Notes: generated by a model not told the origin, from the sequence alone. A DNA stretch of 64,000 bases from Planctomycetota bacterium (GCA_029777335.1 JAKOSN010000095.1:1-64000), one strand, 5' to 3'; shown: positions 42,541 through 51,830, counted from the first letter of the stretch. A program made the numbers and translations.

Positions 42541-42816
42541 CGCGCGCCCGGAGACTTTTCCTCCTCTGGCCCGAGTTCGTGGATTCCCCTCCTTCACACA
42601 CATTCTTCATTGAACACAACGCCACTTTCACTCCTGCGCGAATTCCTCTTGACATTTCATCTGCGGCTTATCAACCGCCGCCATTGTGCCGATAACTACA
42701 ATCGGAACGGTCGGTACCGCTATTGCATCTGTTGAGATCCACAAAGGCGACAGTAAAGGACGATCTGGTTCCTCGACATAAACCCAAAAGGTTCCGTTAC
42801 CTAACGGGGGACACAC

Positions 42817-44163
42817 ATGAAATCGTGGTTTGTTCGCGCCATCGCCGCCCTTGTGGTGGGCACCGGCTCGGTCGTCGCCCAGGGACCAGCTCCCACGGCT
42901 GCTCCAAAAACTACCGCACCTGCGCCTACTTCCCCTGTGATCGGCTACTACGATCCTCACATGGAAGATGTGGAAACCGGGATTACCCTCCCCGAAGACG
43001 GCCACAGTCCATTCACCGCCTTCGCGCGTGGTGAATTCCTGTTGTGGAACTTGCGCAACGCGAACCTCCCTGCCCTCGTCTCCACGGTGCCTGCGGGGGT
43101 CATTCCCGTAACAACGATTCAGCAAGGGGTGCAGGTGAATAACCTCCTCCCGGTGTCGATCGTCAACACTCCCTCTTTTCCGTCCACCCGCTCACTCGAC
43201 CTGGGGGAACAGGTTGGTGTGCGCGCCACCATCGGGGTTAATTTTGGCGCGGAGAAGGAGTGGGGGTTGGAACTGGGTGGATTCGTCCTGGAACAGGGGA
43301 GCAAGAACTTTTCGCTTTCTTCCCAGAACAATAGCAATCCCTTCGTGATCAACACTGGCCTGAACAATATCCTTGTGGTGGGAACCCCGAACGGCGGGGC
43401 GATCCAGGTCACTCAGCCCGTGGTTTTTCCCCGTCAGGCCAATTCATTCGTTAGTGGAGATTTCAAGAGCCAGCTCTGGGGGGCTGATCTGAACGTGACT
43501 CGTCGTGGATGCTATTATGGCCCGATCATGTTCAGTGCCCTTACCGGGGTGCGCTACACCGAACTGGAAGAGTCCACCAGCGTGACCAATGTGGTCACGT
43601 TGACCAAGCCGGCCGGCGCGACGGATCCAGCCGGCACCAATTTCCCCGATCCGCTCAACTTCACCACCTTCGATTCCATCAAGGTGCAGAACCAGTTCTT
43701 CGGGCCTCAGGTTGGCGTGGAGATGGATACTGCCTGTGGCGGCTTCTTCTTCAACGCACGGGCCAAGGTGGCGCTGGGTGGGATGCGCCAGCAATTGACC
43801 GTCCTCGGAGTGACCAACTTCGCCGGAACCGGGGCGGGTCTGACCAACGCCGCGGGGGGCTTGCTGAGCGGTCCGGGCGATCAGGGTTCGCAGAGTCGGA
43901 CGCGCGTCGCCTGCATTCCTGAAATCAACTTCAAGGCGGGTTATCAGATTGGCCAGGCGATCCGGGTGCACATCGGTTACGATGCGATGTATCTCCAGCA
44001 CGTGGTTCGCCCGGGCGGGCAGACCGCTCTCGCGAGCCTGGACACTCAGGTGAGTGTCGCCGGTTCCACGCAGACGATCGCCGTCACCCAGCCGGTCATC
44101 AACATGCGGGATCTGGACGTCTGGGTCCAGGGTATCAACGCTGGTCTTGAGATCCGCTACTAA
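42817..44163 (+). CDS. BBP7-like outer-membrane beta-barrel protein
   Basis: 448 residues with a signal peptide (AIAALVVGTGSVVAQ) and a Pro/Ala/Thr-rich linker. It then has repeated amphipathic strands typical of the planctomycete BBP7 barrel family: FARGEFLLWNLRNANLP, GEQVGVRATIGVNFGAEKEWGLELGGFV, GPIMFSALTGVRYTELEE and the C-terminal WVQGINAGLEIRY, ending in an aromatic residue. The family name comes from annotation; function is unknown, probably porin or surface structure. The gap upstream (42541-42816) has no gene and contains TTGACA without a clear -10 partner. Confidence 0.85.
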   Translation: MKSWFVRAIAALVVGTGSVVAQGPAPTAAPKTTAPAPTSPVIGYYDPHMEDVETGITLPEDGHSPFTAFARGEFLLWNLRNANLPALVSTVPAGVIPVTTIQQGVQVNNLLPVSIVNTPSFPSTRSLDLGEQVGVRATIGVNFGAEKEWGLELGGFVLEQGSKNFSLSSQNNSNPFVINTGLNNILVVGTPNGGAIQVTQPVVFPRQANSFVSGDFKSQLWGADLNVTRRGCYYGPIMFSALTGVRYTELEESTSVTNVVTLTKPAGATDPAGTNFPDPLNFTTFDSIKVQNQFFGPQVGVEMDTACGGFFFNARAKVALGGMRQQLTVLGVTNFAGTGAGLTNAAGGLLSGPGDQGSQSRTRVACIPEINFKAGYQIGQAIRVHIGYDAMYLQHVVRPGGQTALASLDTQVSVAGSTQTIAVTQPVINMRDLDVWVQGINAGLEIRY

Positions 44164-44191
44164 GAAGAGATGTTGTCTCGCTAAAAACGGT

Positions 44192-44242
44192 TGATCCGCA
44201 GGCGGTCGCCCGAGGCATTCTGTTCGGGCCGCGGTCTGCGGA
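44192..44242. terminator. Possible bidirectional hairpin terminator
   Basis: ATCCGCAG and CTGCGGAT form an 8-bp outer stem around GC-rich sequence between the convergent BBP7-like and receiver genes. The internal pairing is imperfect. Confidence 0.5.
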
Positions 44243-44629
44243 TTAACTGTTGTGCGCTGGGCCCAGGACCTTCGCCAACGTTGCGACCATGCTCGGTTTC
44301 CCCAGTCCCTCCTTGCCAAACCCCGGCAGGGCCCCGTGGCGAACGGCCTCCTCCTGGGCGTCGGCGTAGTTGCTCACCAGCATGATCGGCACCGTTGCGA
44401 GAGCAGGGTCGCTCTTGATTCGCCGAATAAAATCCACCCCGGAATCCCCATCCCCATCAAAAACACGATTCACCAGCACCAACACAAACGACTCTTCTTG
44501 CAATCGTTTGAGTGCTTGCTCAGCGCACGGACAGGGCAACACCTCCACGGGAAAGTATCGCTTGACCGTGTAGCTCAGGTACGAATGATCGGCCATGCAC
44601 TGTCCGATACTGAGAACGCGCTGGCTCAT
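44243..44629 (-). CDS. Stand-alone receiver-like protein lacking the phospho-Asp
   Basis: 128 residues from ATG 44629, with AGGAG about nine bases upstream. The CheY fold is recognisable (RVLSIGQCMADH, VLVLVNRVFDGDGDSGVDFI, PIMLVSNYADAQ, GFGKEG). The Asp that is normally phosphorylated is an Asn in VLVNRVFD, and the N-terminal acidic pair is replaced by GQ. The Ser/Thr and Lys switch residues (VSN, GKEG) are kept. It should therefore not be controlled by phosphorylation in the usual way. There is no kinase or output domain next to it. Confidence 0.75.
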   Translation of the reverse strand: MSQRVLSIGQCMADHSYLSYTVKRYFPVEVLPCPCAEQALKRLQEESFVLVLVNRVFDGDGDSGVDFIRRIKSDPALATVPIMLVSNYADAQEEAVRHGALPGFGKEGLGKPSMVATLAKVLGPAHNS

Positions 44630-45027
44630 GGGATGCAGACTCCTGATTCTCGGGACCACCCGTCTTTACTATAGCAGGCGGCAGGAACACGACACCGTTC
44701 TCTCACTCCCGGCGGGTTCGCTATCTGGCTTTGAACCGCACGAGAGGAACGGTCCTGTGCACCGAGTTCTTTCTCAGTCCTGGCGTGGCGTTGTGGAGTC
44801 CGTTCAGACAGATCTGCCTCGCTTCACAGGCCCGACAAACAACCAAGGGACACCACCTGTGGAAGGAGCTTTTGGCTGAATTCTCCCGCTGATGGCAGCC
44901 TGGTTGGAGCAGAGCAATGGACCCCAGGTGGTGTTCTCCTCCGCCTTTGCGCTGGGCAGCGTTGGGGCAGGAATATATTATCTGCTGTGTCGGACTCCAA
45001 TGATCGAAACTCCCGGGAGCGGCACCT
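44630..45027. other. Intergenic region between divergent genes
   Basis: About 400 bases with no supported gene. On the minus strand TATAGT near 44670 is a weak -10 candidate for the receiver gene. TATATTAT-like sequence near 44970-44980 may be part of the promoter of the next plus-strand gene. No strong hairpin was seen. Confidence 0.35.
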
Positions 45028-45894
45028 ATGACGACCGCCACCGTGTTGGATCGTGAAGAATACATCGAACAGGCGTATTTCTTTCGCACCTTGCGCGAAC
45101 GGTTGGCAACCAATGTGGCGACACAGGAAGTGCTCGAGCGAATCGATCAGGAAATCCTGGCCACCACCCGTCTCCCCTATGCGATTCAATTTCTGGCCAC
45201 GGAATTGAAACACTCGGGATTGCTCTCCTCGGGCTTCAAACGCCTCGGGCATTATTTCACACCCTACCAGGCGTTCATCATTGCTTGCAGTGAGATAGCC
45301 ACCCTACGATTCAACACCGATACGGCCTTGCTGGTGCTGGAACGCGAGGCGCATTATCGGTCCCAGCAAATCACGTCGGCAGGGCTCTTTGTTTATCAGT
45401 TCGAGGTGATCAGTCGCAATCGATTGGGGTACGACGACGGCTTGCTGGCGATGGCTGCCGATCCGCAGTACGACGGCGACTGGAAAGCGTACCTGGAGTT
45501 GGTGCGACAGCAGGTGGGAATTGTTGATTTTGCGGATCTTGTTTATCTTCGCTCGGATCTCTATGTGACCGAGCAACGGCGTCAGGATGCTGACTATTCA
45601 CCCCCGGTTCCGCCGCTGTTCGGGACGAAGGAAGGGCGCATCGCGCGGGCCAATCGCGATCGGGATCCTCTCTATCTCTTTGCGGCGTTGCAGCGGCAAC
45701 TGGGTTACCCCGAGGTTCCGCGGCTGAAACCGGTCGAGGACATGAGCAGTGAGGTCATCACCCTGAAGGCCAAACTACGGGAGATGGATCGGCGCTTGAA
45801 ACTGCTGGAAAGCGAGGTGCGGGGGCAGATTGACCTCAGTCAATTTGGCAAACCCGACCTGCTCAGGAACGAGGGAGAAGCGGACGAGATTTGA
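45028..45894 (+). CDS. Conserved protein of unknown function
   Basis: 288 residues, no signal peptide or membrane helix. Much of the protein is helical (REEYIEQAYFFRTLRERLATNVATQEVLERIDQEI reads as two helices), with a middle domain and a C-terminal coiled coil (KAKLREMDRRLKLLESEVRGQ). I do not recognise the family. Start at ATG 45028 follows GGGAGCGGCACCT. It is convergent with the small minus-strand gene at 45941 and shares a hairpin with it. Confidence 0.75.
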   Translation: MTTATVLDREEYIEQAYFFRTLRERLATNVATQEVLERIDQEILATTRLPYAIQFLATELKHSGLLSSGFKRLGHYFTPYQAFIIACSEIATLRFNTDTALLVLEREAHYRSQQITSAGLFVYQFEVISRNRLGYDDGLLAMAADPQYDGDWKAYLELVRQQVGIVDFADLVYLRSDLYVTEQRRQDADYSPPVPPLFGTKEGRIARANRDRDPLYLFAALQRQLGYPEVPRLKPVEDMSSEVITLKAKLREMDRRLKLLESEVRGQIDLSQFGKPDLLRNEGEADEI

Positions 45895-45895
45895 T

Positions 45896-45933
45896 CCGCC
45901 CCAGCGATGCGCCAGCGGGCGCATCGCTGCGGA
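45896..45933. terminator. Bidirectional hairpin terminator
   Basis: CAGCGATGCGCC (45902-45913) pairs perfectly with 45918-45929; TCCGC and GCGGA extend it outward. It is between convergent genes. Confidence 0.75.
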
Positions 45934-45940
45934 CCAACGC

Positions 45941-46162
45941 TCAGGCCGAGGGACGGTACGCGCGGAACGAGCGCAGGACCTCGTAGAGATCCTCGGTGAT
46001 CACCACCTCGTCGTCGAGGAAATCCTGGAGCCACATATAATTTTGCCGATGGGCGAGGGCCACCAGTGGCAGCAGATCCGCCAGTCGCACGTGAACAACG
46101 GGCGGAGGACCCTCGGGTTGGGCTTCCTGTGACGCGGGGTAGAGGTGAAGATGTGCTGCCAT
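45941..46162 (-). CDS. Small protein of unknown function
   Basis: 73 residues from ATG 46162, with GGAG nine bases upstream. It is acidic with an ordered-looking core (VHVRLADLLPLVALAHRQN and FLDDEVVITEDLYEVLRSF). The start region overlaps by about ten bases the start of a divergent small frame at 46153. I do not recognise a family. Confidence 0.6.
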   Translation of the reverse strand: MAAHLHLYPASQEAQPEGPPPVVHVRLADLLPLVALAHRQNYMWLQDFLDDEVVITEDLYEVLRSFRAYRPSA

Positions 46163-46323
46163 TTGCGCGACTCCGTAACCTGTTTCCCGTCGAACTGGCC
46201 CTCGTGACCCGATGTCACGAAACCCTCCCAGGCGACATCCTTCTCCATCGACCAGAGGCGTTGCAGGACTTCGACGAAAACTGGCTCGCTCTTCTGGCCG
46301 GACGGCCCCAGGGGATGGCATGA
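46153..46323 (+). CDS. Possible small protein upstream of gpsA
   Basis: 56 residues from a GTG at 46153, with GAGGTGAAG just upstream. It overlaps gpsA by ATGA (46320-46323), which is a classic coupling signal, and it reads as a plausible protein (LRNLFPVELALVTRCHETL, RPEALQDFDENWLALLAG). Evidence is limited to this context, so it may be an open leader instead. Confidence 0.45.
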   Translation: MLPFARLRNLFPVELALVTRCHETLPGDILLHRPEALQDFDENWLALLAGRPQGMA

Positions 46324-47342
46324 CACTCAAAATCACTATTCTCGGCGACGGCGCCTGGGGAACCGCGATTGCCCTGCTGCTCGCCGCCCGGTCCGAACAT
46401 CGCGTTGTGCTCTGGAGCGCGCGCCCCGAGAATGCCCAGGTCCTGCAGCAGCATCGCGAAAATGTGCGGCTTCTCCCCGGCGTTCCCATTCCGCCCAGCG
46501 TGGAACTTACCGGGGATGTTGCCCATGCCACAGCGGATGCCGCCCTCTGGGTCTCCGCGATTCCCACCATTTATCTGCGTTCTACCCTGCAGCAGATCAC
46601 GGCTCTGGGCATCGCTGCGCCTCCCGTGGTTTCCCTCACCAAGGGGCTGGAAAACGAGACATTTCTCCGCCCCACCCAGATTCTTCAGCAGATGCTCGGC
46701 GCCGAGGAGGTGGCGGTCCTGAGCGGGCCCAGTCATGCCGAGGAAATCAGCCGAGGACTCCCCGCCTCGGTCGTCGTTGCCAGCAGTAATCTTGATCTTG
46801 CTCAGTGGATTCAGCGCGTGTTCCGCACCGAGCGCTTTCGGGTGTACACCAACCCGGACATCATCGGCGTGGAACTCGCTGGGGCATTGAAGAATGTCAT
46901 CGGTATCGCTGCGGGGATCGGAGATGGGCTGGAACTGGGTGACAATGCCAAGTCCGCGTTGCTCACCCGGGGATTGGCCGAGATGACGCGATTTGGGGTG
47001 GCACTCGGCGCGGAAACCGACACGTTCATCGGCCTGGCCGGCGTGGGAGATTTGATCACCACCTGTGTCAGTCGGCACGGGCGCAATCGGCTGGTCGGCG
47101 AGCGGTTGGGGCGCGGGGAAAAGCTGGCCGAAATTGTCCGCAACATGCCGAAGATCGCCGAAGGGGTGTACACTGCGCGGAGCGTGCATGACCGAGCCGC
47201 CCGGATGGCGATCGAAATGCCGATCACCACCGAGGTTTATCGCGTGCTGTACGAGGACAAGGACCCGCGTCTGGCGGTGAGCGATCTGATGATGCGCCAA
47301 CCACGCCCCGAGGGGGAACGGCATCGCTACCCCGAGGAGTAG
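46320..47342 (+). CDS. gpsA: NAD(P)-dependent glycerol-3-phosphate dehydrogenase
   Basis: 340 residues from ATG 46320; the frame is open further upstream, but MTLKITILGDGAWGTA is the family start. It reduces dihydroxyacetone phosphate to sn-glycerol-3-phosphate for membrane phospholipids. GDGAWG is the Rossmann motif, VSLTKGLE and GPSHAEEIS are in the N-domain, and the catalytic Lys is in AGALKNVIGIAAGIGDGL. HGRNRLVGERLGRG near the C-terminus is also conserved. It ends at a small hairpin against the convergent kinase. Confidence 0.96.
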   Translation: MTLKITILGDGAWGTAIALLLAARSEHRVVLWSARPENAQVLQQHRENVRLLPGVPIPPSVELTGDVAHATADAALWVSAIPTIYLRSTLQQITALGIAAPPVVSLTKGLENETFLRPTQILQQMLGAEEVAVLSGPSHAEEISRGLPASVVVASSNLDLAQWIQRVFRTERFRVYTNPDIIGVELAGALKNVIGIAAGIGDGLELGDNAKSALLTRGLAEMTRFGVALGAETDTFIGLAGVGDLITTCVSRHGRNRLVGERLGRGEKLAEIVRNMPKIAEGVYTARSVHDRAARMAIEMPITTEVYRVLYEDKDPRLAVSDLMMRQPRPEGERHRYPEE

Positions 47343-47359
47343 AGGCAAGGTGCCTCTAC
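47339..47359. terminator. Small hairpin between convergent gpsA and kinase genes
   Basis: GTAGAGGCA and TGCCTCTAC form a perfect 9-bp stem with a 3-base loop and overlap the end of both coding regions. Confidence 0.55.
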
Positions 47360-48663
47360 TTGCGCACCAGCAGAATCAGATTGACCAGCGCGCTGAGGGC
47401 GAGCAAGCTGCCCAGGATGGCAACCCAGACCCACCCCGGACCCTGCGAACTGGACTCGGCCGCTTCACTCTCCTCCTCGTCGGTTCCTTCGGCGAGCGCC
47501 TTGAGCGTGGAAGCCTCGATCTTCTGTCGCGCGAGACGAGGTGGCGTGTCATTCAAAAGACATTCCAGATCGATAATTAAATCCTCGGGGGTCTGGTAGC
47601 GCTGCTTGCGATCCTTGGCGAGCAGGAGTTCCACCACCTCGCCCAGCCCCGAAGAGAGCCGCTGTTGCAGATGATCGGGCGGTACCAGAGGTTCCTCCAG
47701 GTGTGCCTGGAACACCTTTTCCACATCGCGGTAAAGGTAGGGCGGCCGTCCCGTCACCATGTGATAGAAGGTGGCGCCCAGTGAGTAGAGGTCGGCGCGC
47801 ACATCGATATCGGGTCGCGCCGCGATCTGTTCAGGGGAGATGTAGTAGGGGGTGCCGATGGCCAGTCCGCGTTCCTGACGGATCAGGTCGGCATCGTTGG
47901 TGTCGCGTGCCATCCCCAGATCTGCGAGTTTGGCGATCCCCTCGGGAGTCAACATGATGTTGGCGGGCTTGATATCTCGATGGATTAACCCGCGCCGATA
48001 GGCGTGTTCCAGCGCCTGGGCGATCTGCAGGATAATCTCGACCGCTTCTCGTTCCTCGTAGAGTTTCTTGGCATCGAGGGCGTCACGGATGGTGGTGCCC
48101 TCCACATACTCCATCACAAAGTAGTGAAAGTTGCCGGCGGAGCCGACATCGATGGCCTGCACAATGTTGTTATGGCTGAGACGGGCCGCCACCCGCGCTT
48201 CGCGCCGAAACCGATCCAGATAGTCGATTTTTGTGGTGGAACGCGGATTGAGAACCTTGATCGCCACGAGCCGATTCATGCTCAACTGACGCGCCTTGAA
48301 GACCGTCCCCATTGACCCTTGCCCCAGCTTTTCGAGCATCTGAAAACCGGGGATCTGCTGGTTGAGCAGTTGCGAAAGTTCCTGGCGGGCCCGCAGCGCC
48401 TGGTTGAGAGTGAGAAATCCCTGTTCGACGAGCCGTTTAAGAAACGCCTGCGCAGAAACGGGCTGCTCGCCGCGACATTGGTCGACCTCGTCGCGCGTGA
48501 GCAGCCCGCGGCTCACCAGGGCGTGAGCCAGTTTTTCTTCTTCGGACCGCGAGGGCGGTGATTCCGAGCGTGTAGTGTCGGCCATGGTGTCGTTCTGGAT
48601 GCGGTTGCGTAATTGCCGAAGAAAGGTGTTCGTGTCCCCTTCCTCGGTCTCCTCTCGGGTCAT
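47356..48663 (-). CDS. Membrane-anchored Hanks-type serine/threonine protein kinase
   Basis: 435 residues. A variable N-terminal segment (about 1-105, including helical SRGLLTRDEVDQC) precedes the kinase domain: glycine loop LGQGSMGTVFKA, VAIKVL lysine, HRDIKPANIM, and ADLG in place of DFG (KLADLGMA), followed by SPEQI. A single C-terminal hydrophobic helix (WVWVAILGSLLALSALVNLILLV) ends the protein, so the kinase is anchored with its domain in the cytosol and almost nothing outside. It overlaps the upstream small protein gene by ATGA. No cognate phosphatase is seen. Confidence 0.92.
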   Translation of the reverse strand: MTREETEEGDTNTFLRQLRNRIQNDTMADTTRSESPPSRSEEEKLAHALVSRGLLTRDEVDQCRGEQPVSAQAFLKRLVEQGFLTLNQALRARQELSQLLNQQIPGFQMLEKLGQGSMGTVFKARQLSMNRLVAIKVLNPRSTTKIDYLDRFRREARVAARLSHNNIVQAIDVGSAGNFHYFVMEYVEGTTIRDALDAKKLYEEREAVEIILQIAQALEHAYRRGLIHRDIKPANIMLTPEGIAKLADLGMARDTNDADLIRQERGLAIGTPYYISPEQIAARPDIDVRADLYSLGATFYHMVTGRPPYLYRDVEKVFQAHLEEPLVPPDHLQQRLSSGLGEVVELLLAKDRKQRYQTPEDLIIDLECLLNDTPPRLARQKIEASTLKALAEGTDEEESEAAESSSQGPGWVWVAILGSLLALSALVNLILLVRK

Positions 48664-49145
48664 TCGTTCTTGGGAGGCTGGCGGAACAGGACCAGATCAT
48701 GTCGTTTAATCATCACTCCGGCCTTGCCATCGGGGCGCGGACCCATGGTGTAGACGCCAAACTTCCCGGAGGTGGTCTCGGCGACGTACAGCGCCGCCTG
48801 ACTGCCAGAGATCTGGCCGGTGGTCATGAGAAAGTGCACATTAGCGCGGGGCGGAATGCCAAATTCGTTGACCAGATCCACCTCCGCCCAGCCAATGATC
48901 TTCCCCTGGGCGCGATCGATGGCGGTTCCTAGCAGCTTACCAGCGCGATAGTCAAGAAGCCAGACGCCATCCATGGGAGTGCGCAGGTCGGTGGCGACCG
49001 CGCCAGTACACATAACATAATCCTCGAACCGATCACAGGTTCCGGCACGGGCCTGCTGCGGGCGGTGCACCCACAGCGCCACCGCATTGCCGCCGAGGGC
49101 CAGACCGACGACCAGCCACAGTAGTTTGCTTGCATCCTTCATCAA
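48660..49145 (-). CDS. Membrane-tethered protein of unknown function
   Basis: 161 residues. An N-terminal hydrophobic helix (LLWLVVGLALGGNAVALWV) is followed by a beta-rich domain with FEDYVMCTGAVATD and GVWLLDYRAGKLLGTAIDR, which looks like one or two propeller blades. It overlaps the downstream kinase gene by ATGA, so the pair is co-translated, and it may be a partner or sensor for the kinase. That role is inference. Confidence 0.7.
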   Translation of the reverse strand: MMKDASKLLWLVVGLALGGNAVALWVHRPQQARAGTCDRFEDYVMCTGAVATDLRTPMDGVWLLDYRAGKLLGTAIDRAQGKIIGWAEVDLVNEFGIPPRANVHFLMTTGQISGSQAALYVAETTSGKFGVYTMGPRPDGKAGVMIKRHDLVLFRQPPKNE

Positions 49146-49256
49146 CCGACTCCTTTACGCACCCGCTCCGCGCGGCATCGCCGCCGCAGTCCGACCGGCA
49201 CTATAACATTCCTGGCGAGGAGGGCAACCACAGTTCCACGACACCGGAGGGGGAAG

Positions 49257-50303
49257 ATGAACAATCAATTCAAAACCATCCTGGGGACAGCGATCGCAGC
49301 GCTGGTGGTGCTCATTGGTGTTCTGCTCACCTTGCTCAACAGCGATTCCAACCCGTCAACCGAAGCCGGCCAACCTGGCGAATATCTCTTCTGTTTCTGG
49401 AATGTCGAGAACTTCTTCGACGACGAGGATAACGGGCTCAAACGCGACCCCGACAAGCACTACGATCAACTCTTTTCGAGGAACAAGGAACTCTTCCAGA
49501 GAAAGGTGGAGAATCTGGGCAAGGTGTTGCTGCAGCTGAATGGCGGCAAGGGGCCGGATATCCTGGCTCTGGCCGAGGTGGAGAATCAGAACGCCGCGAC
49601 CCGGCTCCAGGAGCACCTCAACGAGAAACTGGGGAATCGAGCGGAACCGTACAAGAATCTGCTCTATCTGAATCCACACGGTGGGCGCGACATCGCCACC
49701 GTGATTCTCACGCGCCTCCCCGTCGTGCGCGATCGCACGGTGCTGCTGGGGAGTCGGCTCCGCATCCTGGAAGGACATCTCGTTGTCAATGGGCAGGAAC
49801 TGGTGGTGATCGCCAGCCACTGGACCTCGCGCCTGACGGACAAACCCGAGGAAGGGACCAGTCGCGCCCGCTATGCCGATATGATCTATGGGCGCTTCCG
49901 CGCGATGTATTCAAGCAATGCCCAGGTGGATCTGCTGGTGTGCGGGGACTTCAACGACACTCCGCAGGATGCCAGCGTCACCAAACATCTCCACACAACC
50001 ACAGAGGAGAATCTGCTGCGCAAGATTTCCCCGGAACCGTCGATGTTCAATCTTTTCGCCGGTCCAGCGTTCGCGGGGAAGGGAACCCTCTGCTACGAGG
50101 GGAAACACTGGCTCTTCGACCAGATCGTGGTTTCTCCTGGTTTGCTGGAAAAAGGCGGATGGATGTGCGACCCTGCATCGGCCACCATCGTCACCCTCTC
50201 TGCCGATCGGGAAGGGTGCCCCGAGGGCTTCAACGAGAAAAAAAGCACCGGCTACAGTGACCATCTTCCAGTAACGGTGCGGCTCAGTGTCCAGGGCAAG
50301 TGA
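49257..50303 (+). CDS. Endonuclease/exonuclease/phosphatase family protein, membrane-anchored
   Basis: 348 residues. An N-terminal helix (TAIAALVVLIGVLLTLL) can act as anchor or signal. The EEP fold is recognised from FCFWNVENFF, ILALAEVENQ (Glu ligand), ASHWTSR, LVCGDFNDTP (Asp/Asn) and TGYSDHLPVTV (Asp/His pair). Exported members are nucleases or phosphodiesterases. GGAGGGGGAAG upstream of ATG 49257 is a strong ribosome-binding site. Substrate unknown. Confidence 0.9.
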   Translation: MNNQFKTILGTAIAALVVLIGVLLTLLNSDSNPSTEAGQPGEYLFCFWNVENFFDDEDNGLKRDPDKHYDQLFSRNKELFQRKVENLGKVLLQLNGGKGPDILALAEVENQNAATRLQEHLNEKLGNRAEPYKNLLYLNPHGGRDIATVILTRLPVVRDRTVLLGSRLRILEGHLVVNGQELVVIASHWTSRLTDKPEEGTSRARYADMIYGRFRAMYSSNAQVDLLVCGDFNDTPQDASVTKHLHTTTEENLLRKISPEPSMFNLFAGPAFAGKGTLCYEGKHWLFDQIVVSPGLLEKGGWMCDPASATIVTLSADREGCPEGFNEKKSTGYSDHLPVTVRLSVQGK

Positions 50304-50321
50304 CAGAGGGTGGACAGTCAG

Positions 50322-50372
50322 CCAGGAGTCATCGAGAACCGGGTTTGTACCCCAGTTCTCGATGACTCCTGG
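50322..50372. terminator. Bidirectional hairpin terminator
   Basis: A perfect 18-bp inverted repeat (50322-50339 with 50355-50372) with a 15-base loop lies between convergent genes. Confidence 0.8.
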
Positions 50373-50384
50373 CGCGCGCTAGCC

Positions 50385-51719
50385 TCACACTTCAGGGTGA
50401 ATCCAGGGTTTGCGATATGGTCGGCGCAGCAGTTTGTTCGCCTCGGCGTCGCCCACCACTTGCTGCTTGACCGGATCCCAGGTGAGCGTTCGGCCCAGCC
50501 GTTGCGAGAGATTCGCCAGAATACAGCTCGCCGTCGAAATGTGCCCCTGTTCAATGTCGGCAACTGGCTTGCTGCGTGCCTCGATCGCCTTGAGGAAGTC
50601 GATCATGTGCCCGCGGATGGCCGGAGCCACGTGTCGTTCCAGATCCTTCTCCGTACGATCGACCGGATATTTGTCGAGTTCCATCACCACATCGCCATGC
50701 ACCGCTTTGCCCCGTCCGATGGGGGTGAAGTCGTAGCTGTTCACGCTCACCTTGAGGGTCCCCTTGTCGCCATAAAAAGTAGCGCCCCAGGGATATTTCG
50801 GATCGGGTGCCTGGCCATAGGTGCGGTGCTGCCAGTTCACCTGGAGGTTGTCGAAATCAAAGGTGGCCGATTGTGTATCGGTAATGTTGGCCTTGCTCTT
50901 CTTGTCGACCAGGATGCCGCCGGCCGAGGAGATGCGCCTGGGCCAGCCCAGGTCAAGCATCCAGCGTACCGTGTCGAGCATGTGAATACACATGTCGCCC
51001 ATGATGCCGTTCCCATACTCCATGAACGCCCGCCAACGGCGCGGGTGCACCAGCTCGTTGTACGGGCGCATCGGCGCGGGCCCGGTCCACATCTCGTAGT
51101 CGAGATACTCGGGCGGTTTGGAGTCCGGGGGATTCTCCCGGGCGCGCATGTGGTAGTAGCAACAGATCTCCACCAGGCCGATCGTCCCGAGCAATCCTGG
51201 CTTGAGAAAGCGATCGCGCGCTTCGATCAGGTGCGGGGTACTGCGGCGTTGTGTACCCACCTGGACCACGCGCTTGTGTTTGCGGGCGGCGGCTACCATC
51301 GCCTGTCCCTCGACGACATCCACACTGATCGGCTTCTGGACCCACACGTCAGCTCCGGCCTCACAGGCGGCGATCATGGGCAGAGCGTGCCAGTGATCCG
51401 GGGTATCGACCAGGACGATATCGAGATCCTTCTCCTTGAGCATCTCGCGATAATCGCCATGGGTGCGTGGTTTTTTGCCGGATTTCTGCCGCTGCGAGAC
51501 CAGGTCAGCCGCCTCGGCGAGCATCTGCTTGTCCACATCGCAGAGGGCAACGACTTCCACAGGAGCCACCTGCAGGAGTCGAAAGAGATCGCATTTCCCG
51601 TACCAGCCACACCCGATGAGACCGACGCGCCGAGCCCTGGTGTCGGCAAGGGCGAGGGCATCGGTGGCTGTCAGGGCCAGCCCGGCCCCGCTCGCCTGGA
51701 TAAATTGTCGACGATTCAT
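50385..51719 (-). CDS. Gfo/Idh/MocA family oxidoreductase, copy 2
   Basis: 444 residues with an exported N-terminus (MNRRQFIQASGAGLALTATDALA, a twin-arginine-type start). The Rossmann motif is VGLIGCGWYGKCD, the catalytic EKP-type element appears as VQKPISVD, and the GIMGDMCIHMLD motif follows. It belongs to the same broad family as the oxidoreductase at 27687-29243 but is shorter and probably acts on a different substrate. It is convergent with the EEP gene and has no operon partner. Confidence 0.9.
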   Translation of the reverse strand: MNRRQFIQASGAGLALTATDALALADTRARRVGLIGCGWYGKCDLFRLLQVAPVEVVALCDVDKQMLAEAADLVSQRQKSGKKPRTHGDYREMLKEKDLDIVLVDTPDHWHALPMIAACEAGADVWVQKPISVDVVEGQAMVAAARKHKRVVQVGTQRRSTPHLIEARDRFLKPGLLGTIGLVEICCYYHMRARENPPDSKPPEYLDYEMWTGPAPMRPYNELVHPRRWRAFMEYGNGIMGDMCIHMLDTVRWMLDLGWPRRISSAGGILVDKKSKANITDTQSATFDFDNLQVNWQHRTYGQAPDPKYPWGATFYGDKGTLKVSVNSYDFTPIGRGKAVHGDVVMELDKYPVDRTEKDLERHVAPAIRGHMIDFLKAIEARSKPVADIEQGHISTASCILANLSQRLGRTLTWDPVKQQVVGDAEANKLLRRPYRKPWIHPEV

Positions 51720-51830
51720 GAGATGCCTCGTCTGCTGGAGAGAAGGGGATTGGCGTCAAGGAACCGGAGACTAATGTAGGCTCGCGCGGCCAGATTGGCG
51801 AGAAACTTCCCTCTCGCTGTCAGTGAGCTG

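Noticed and set aside
42649-42654. TTGACA as the -35 box for the BBP7-like gene
   Set aside because: No acceptable -10 sequence occurs 15-19 bases downstream.
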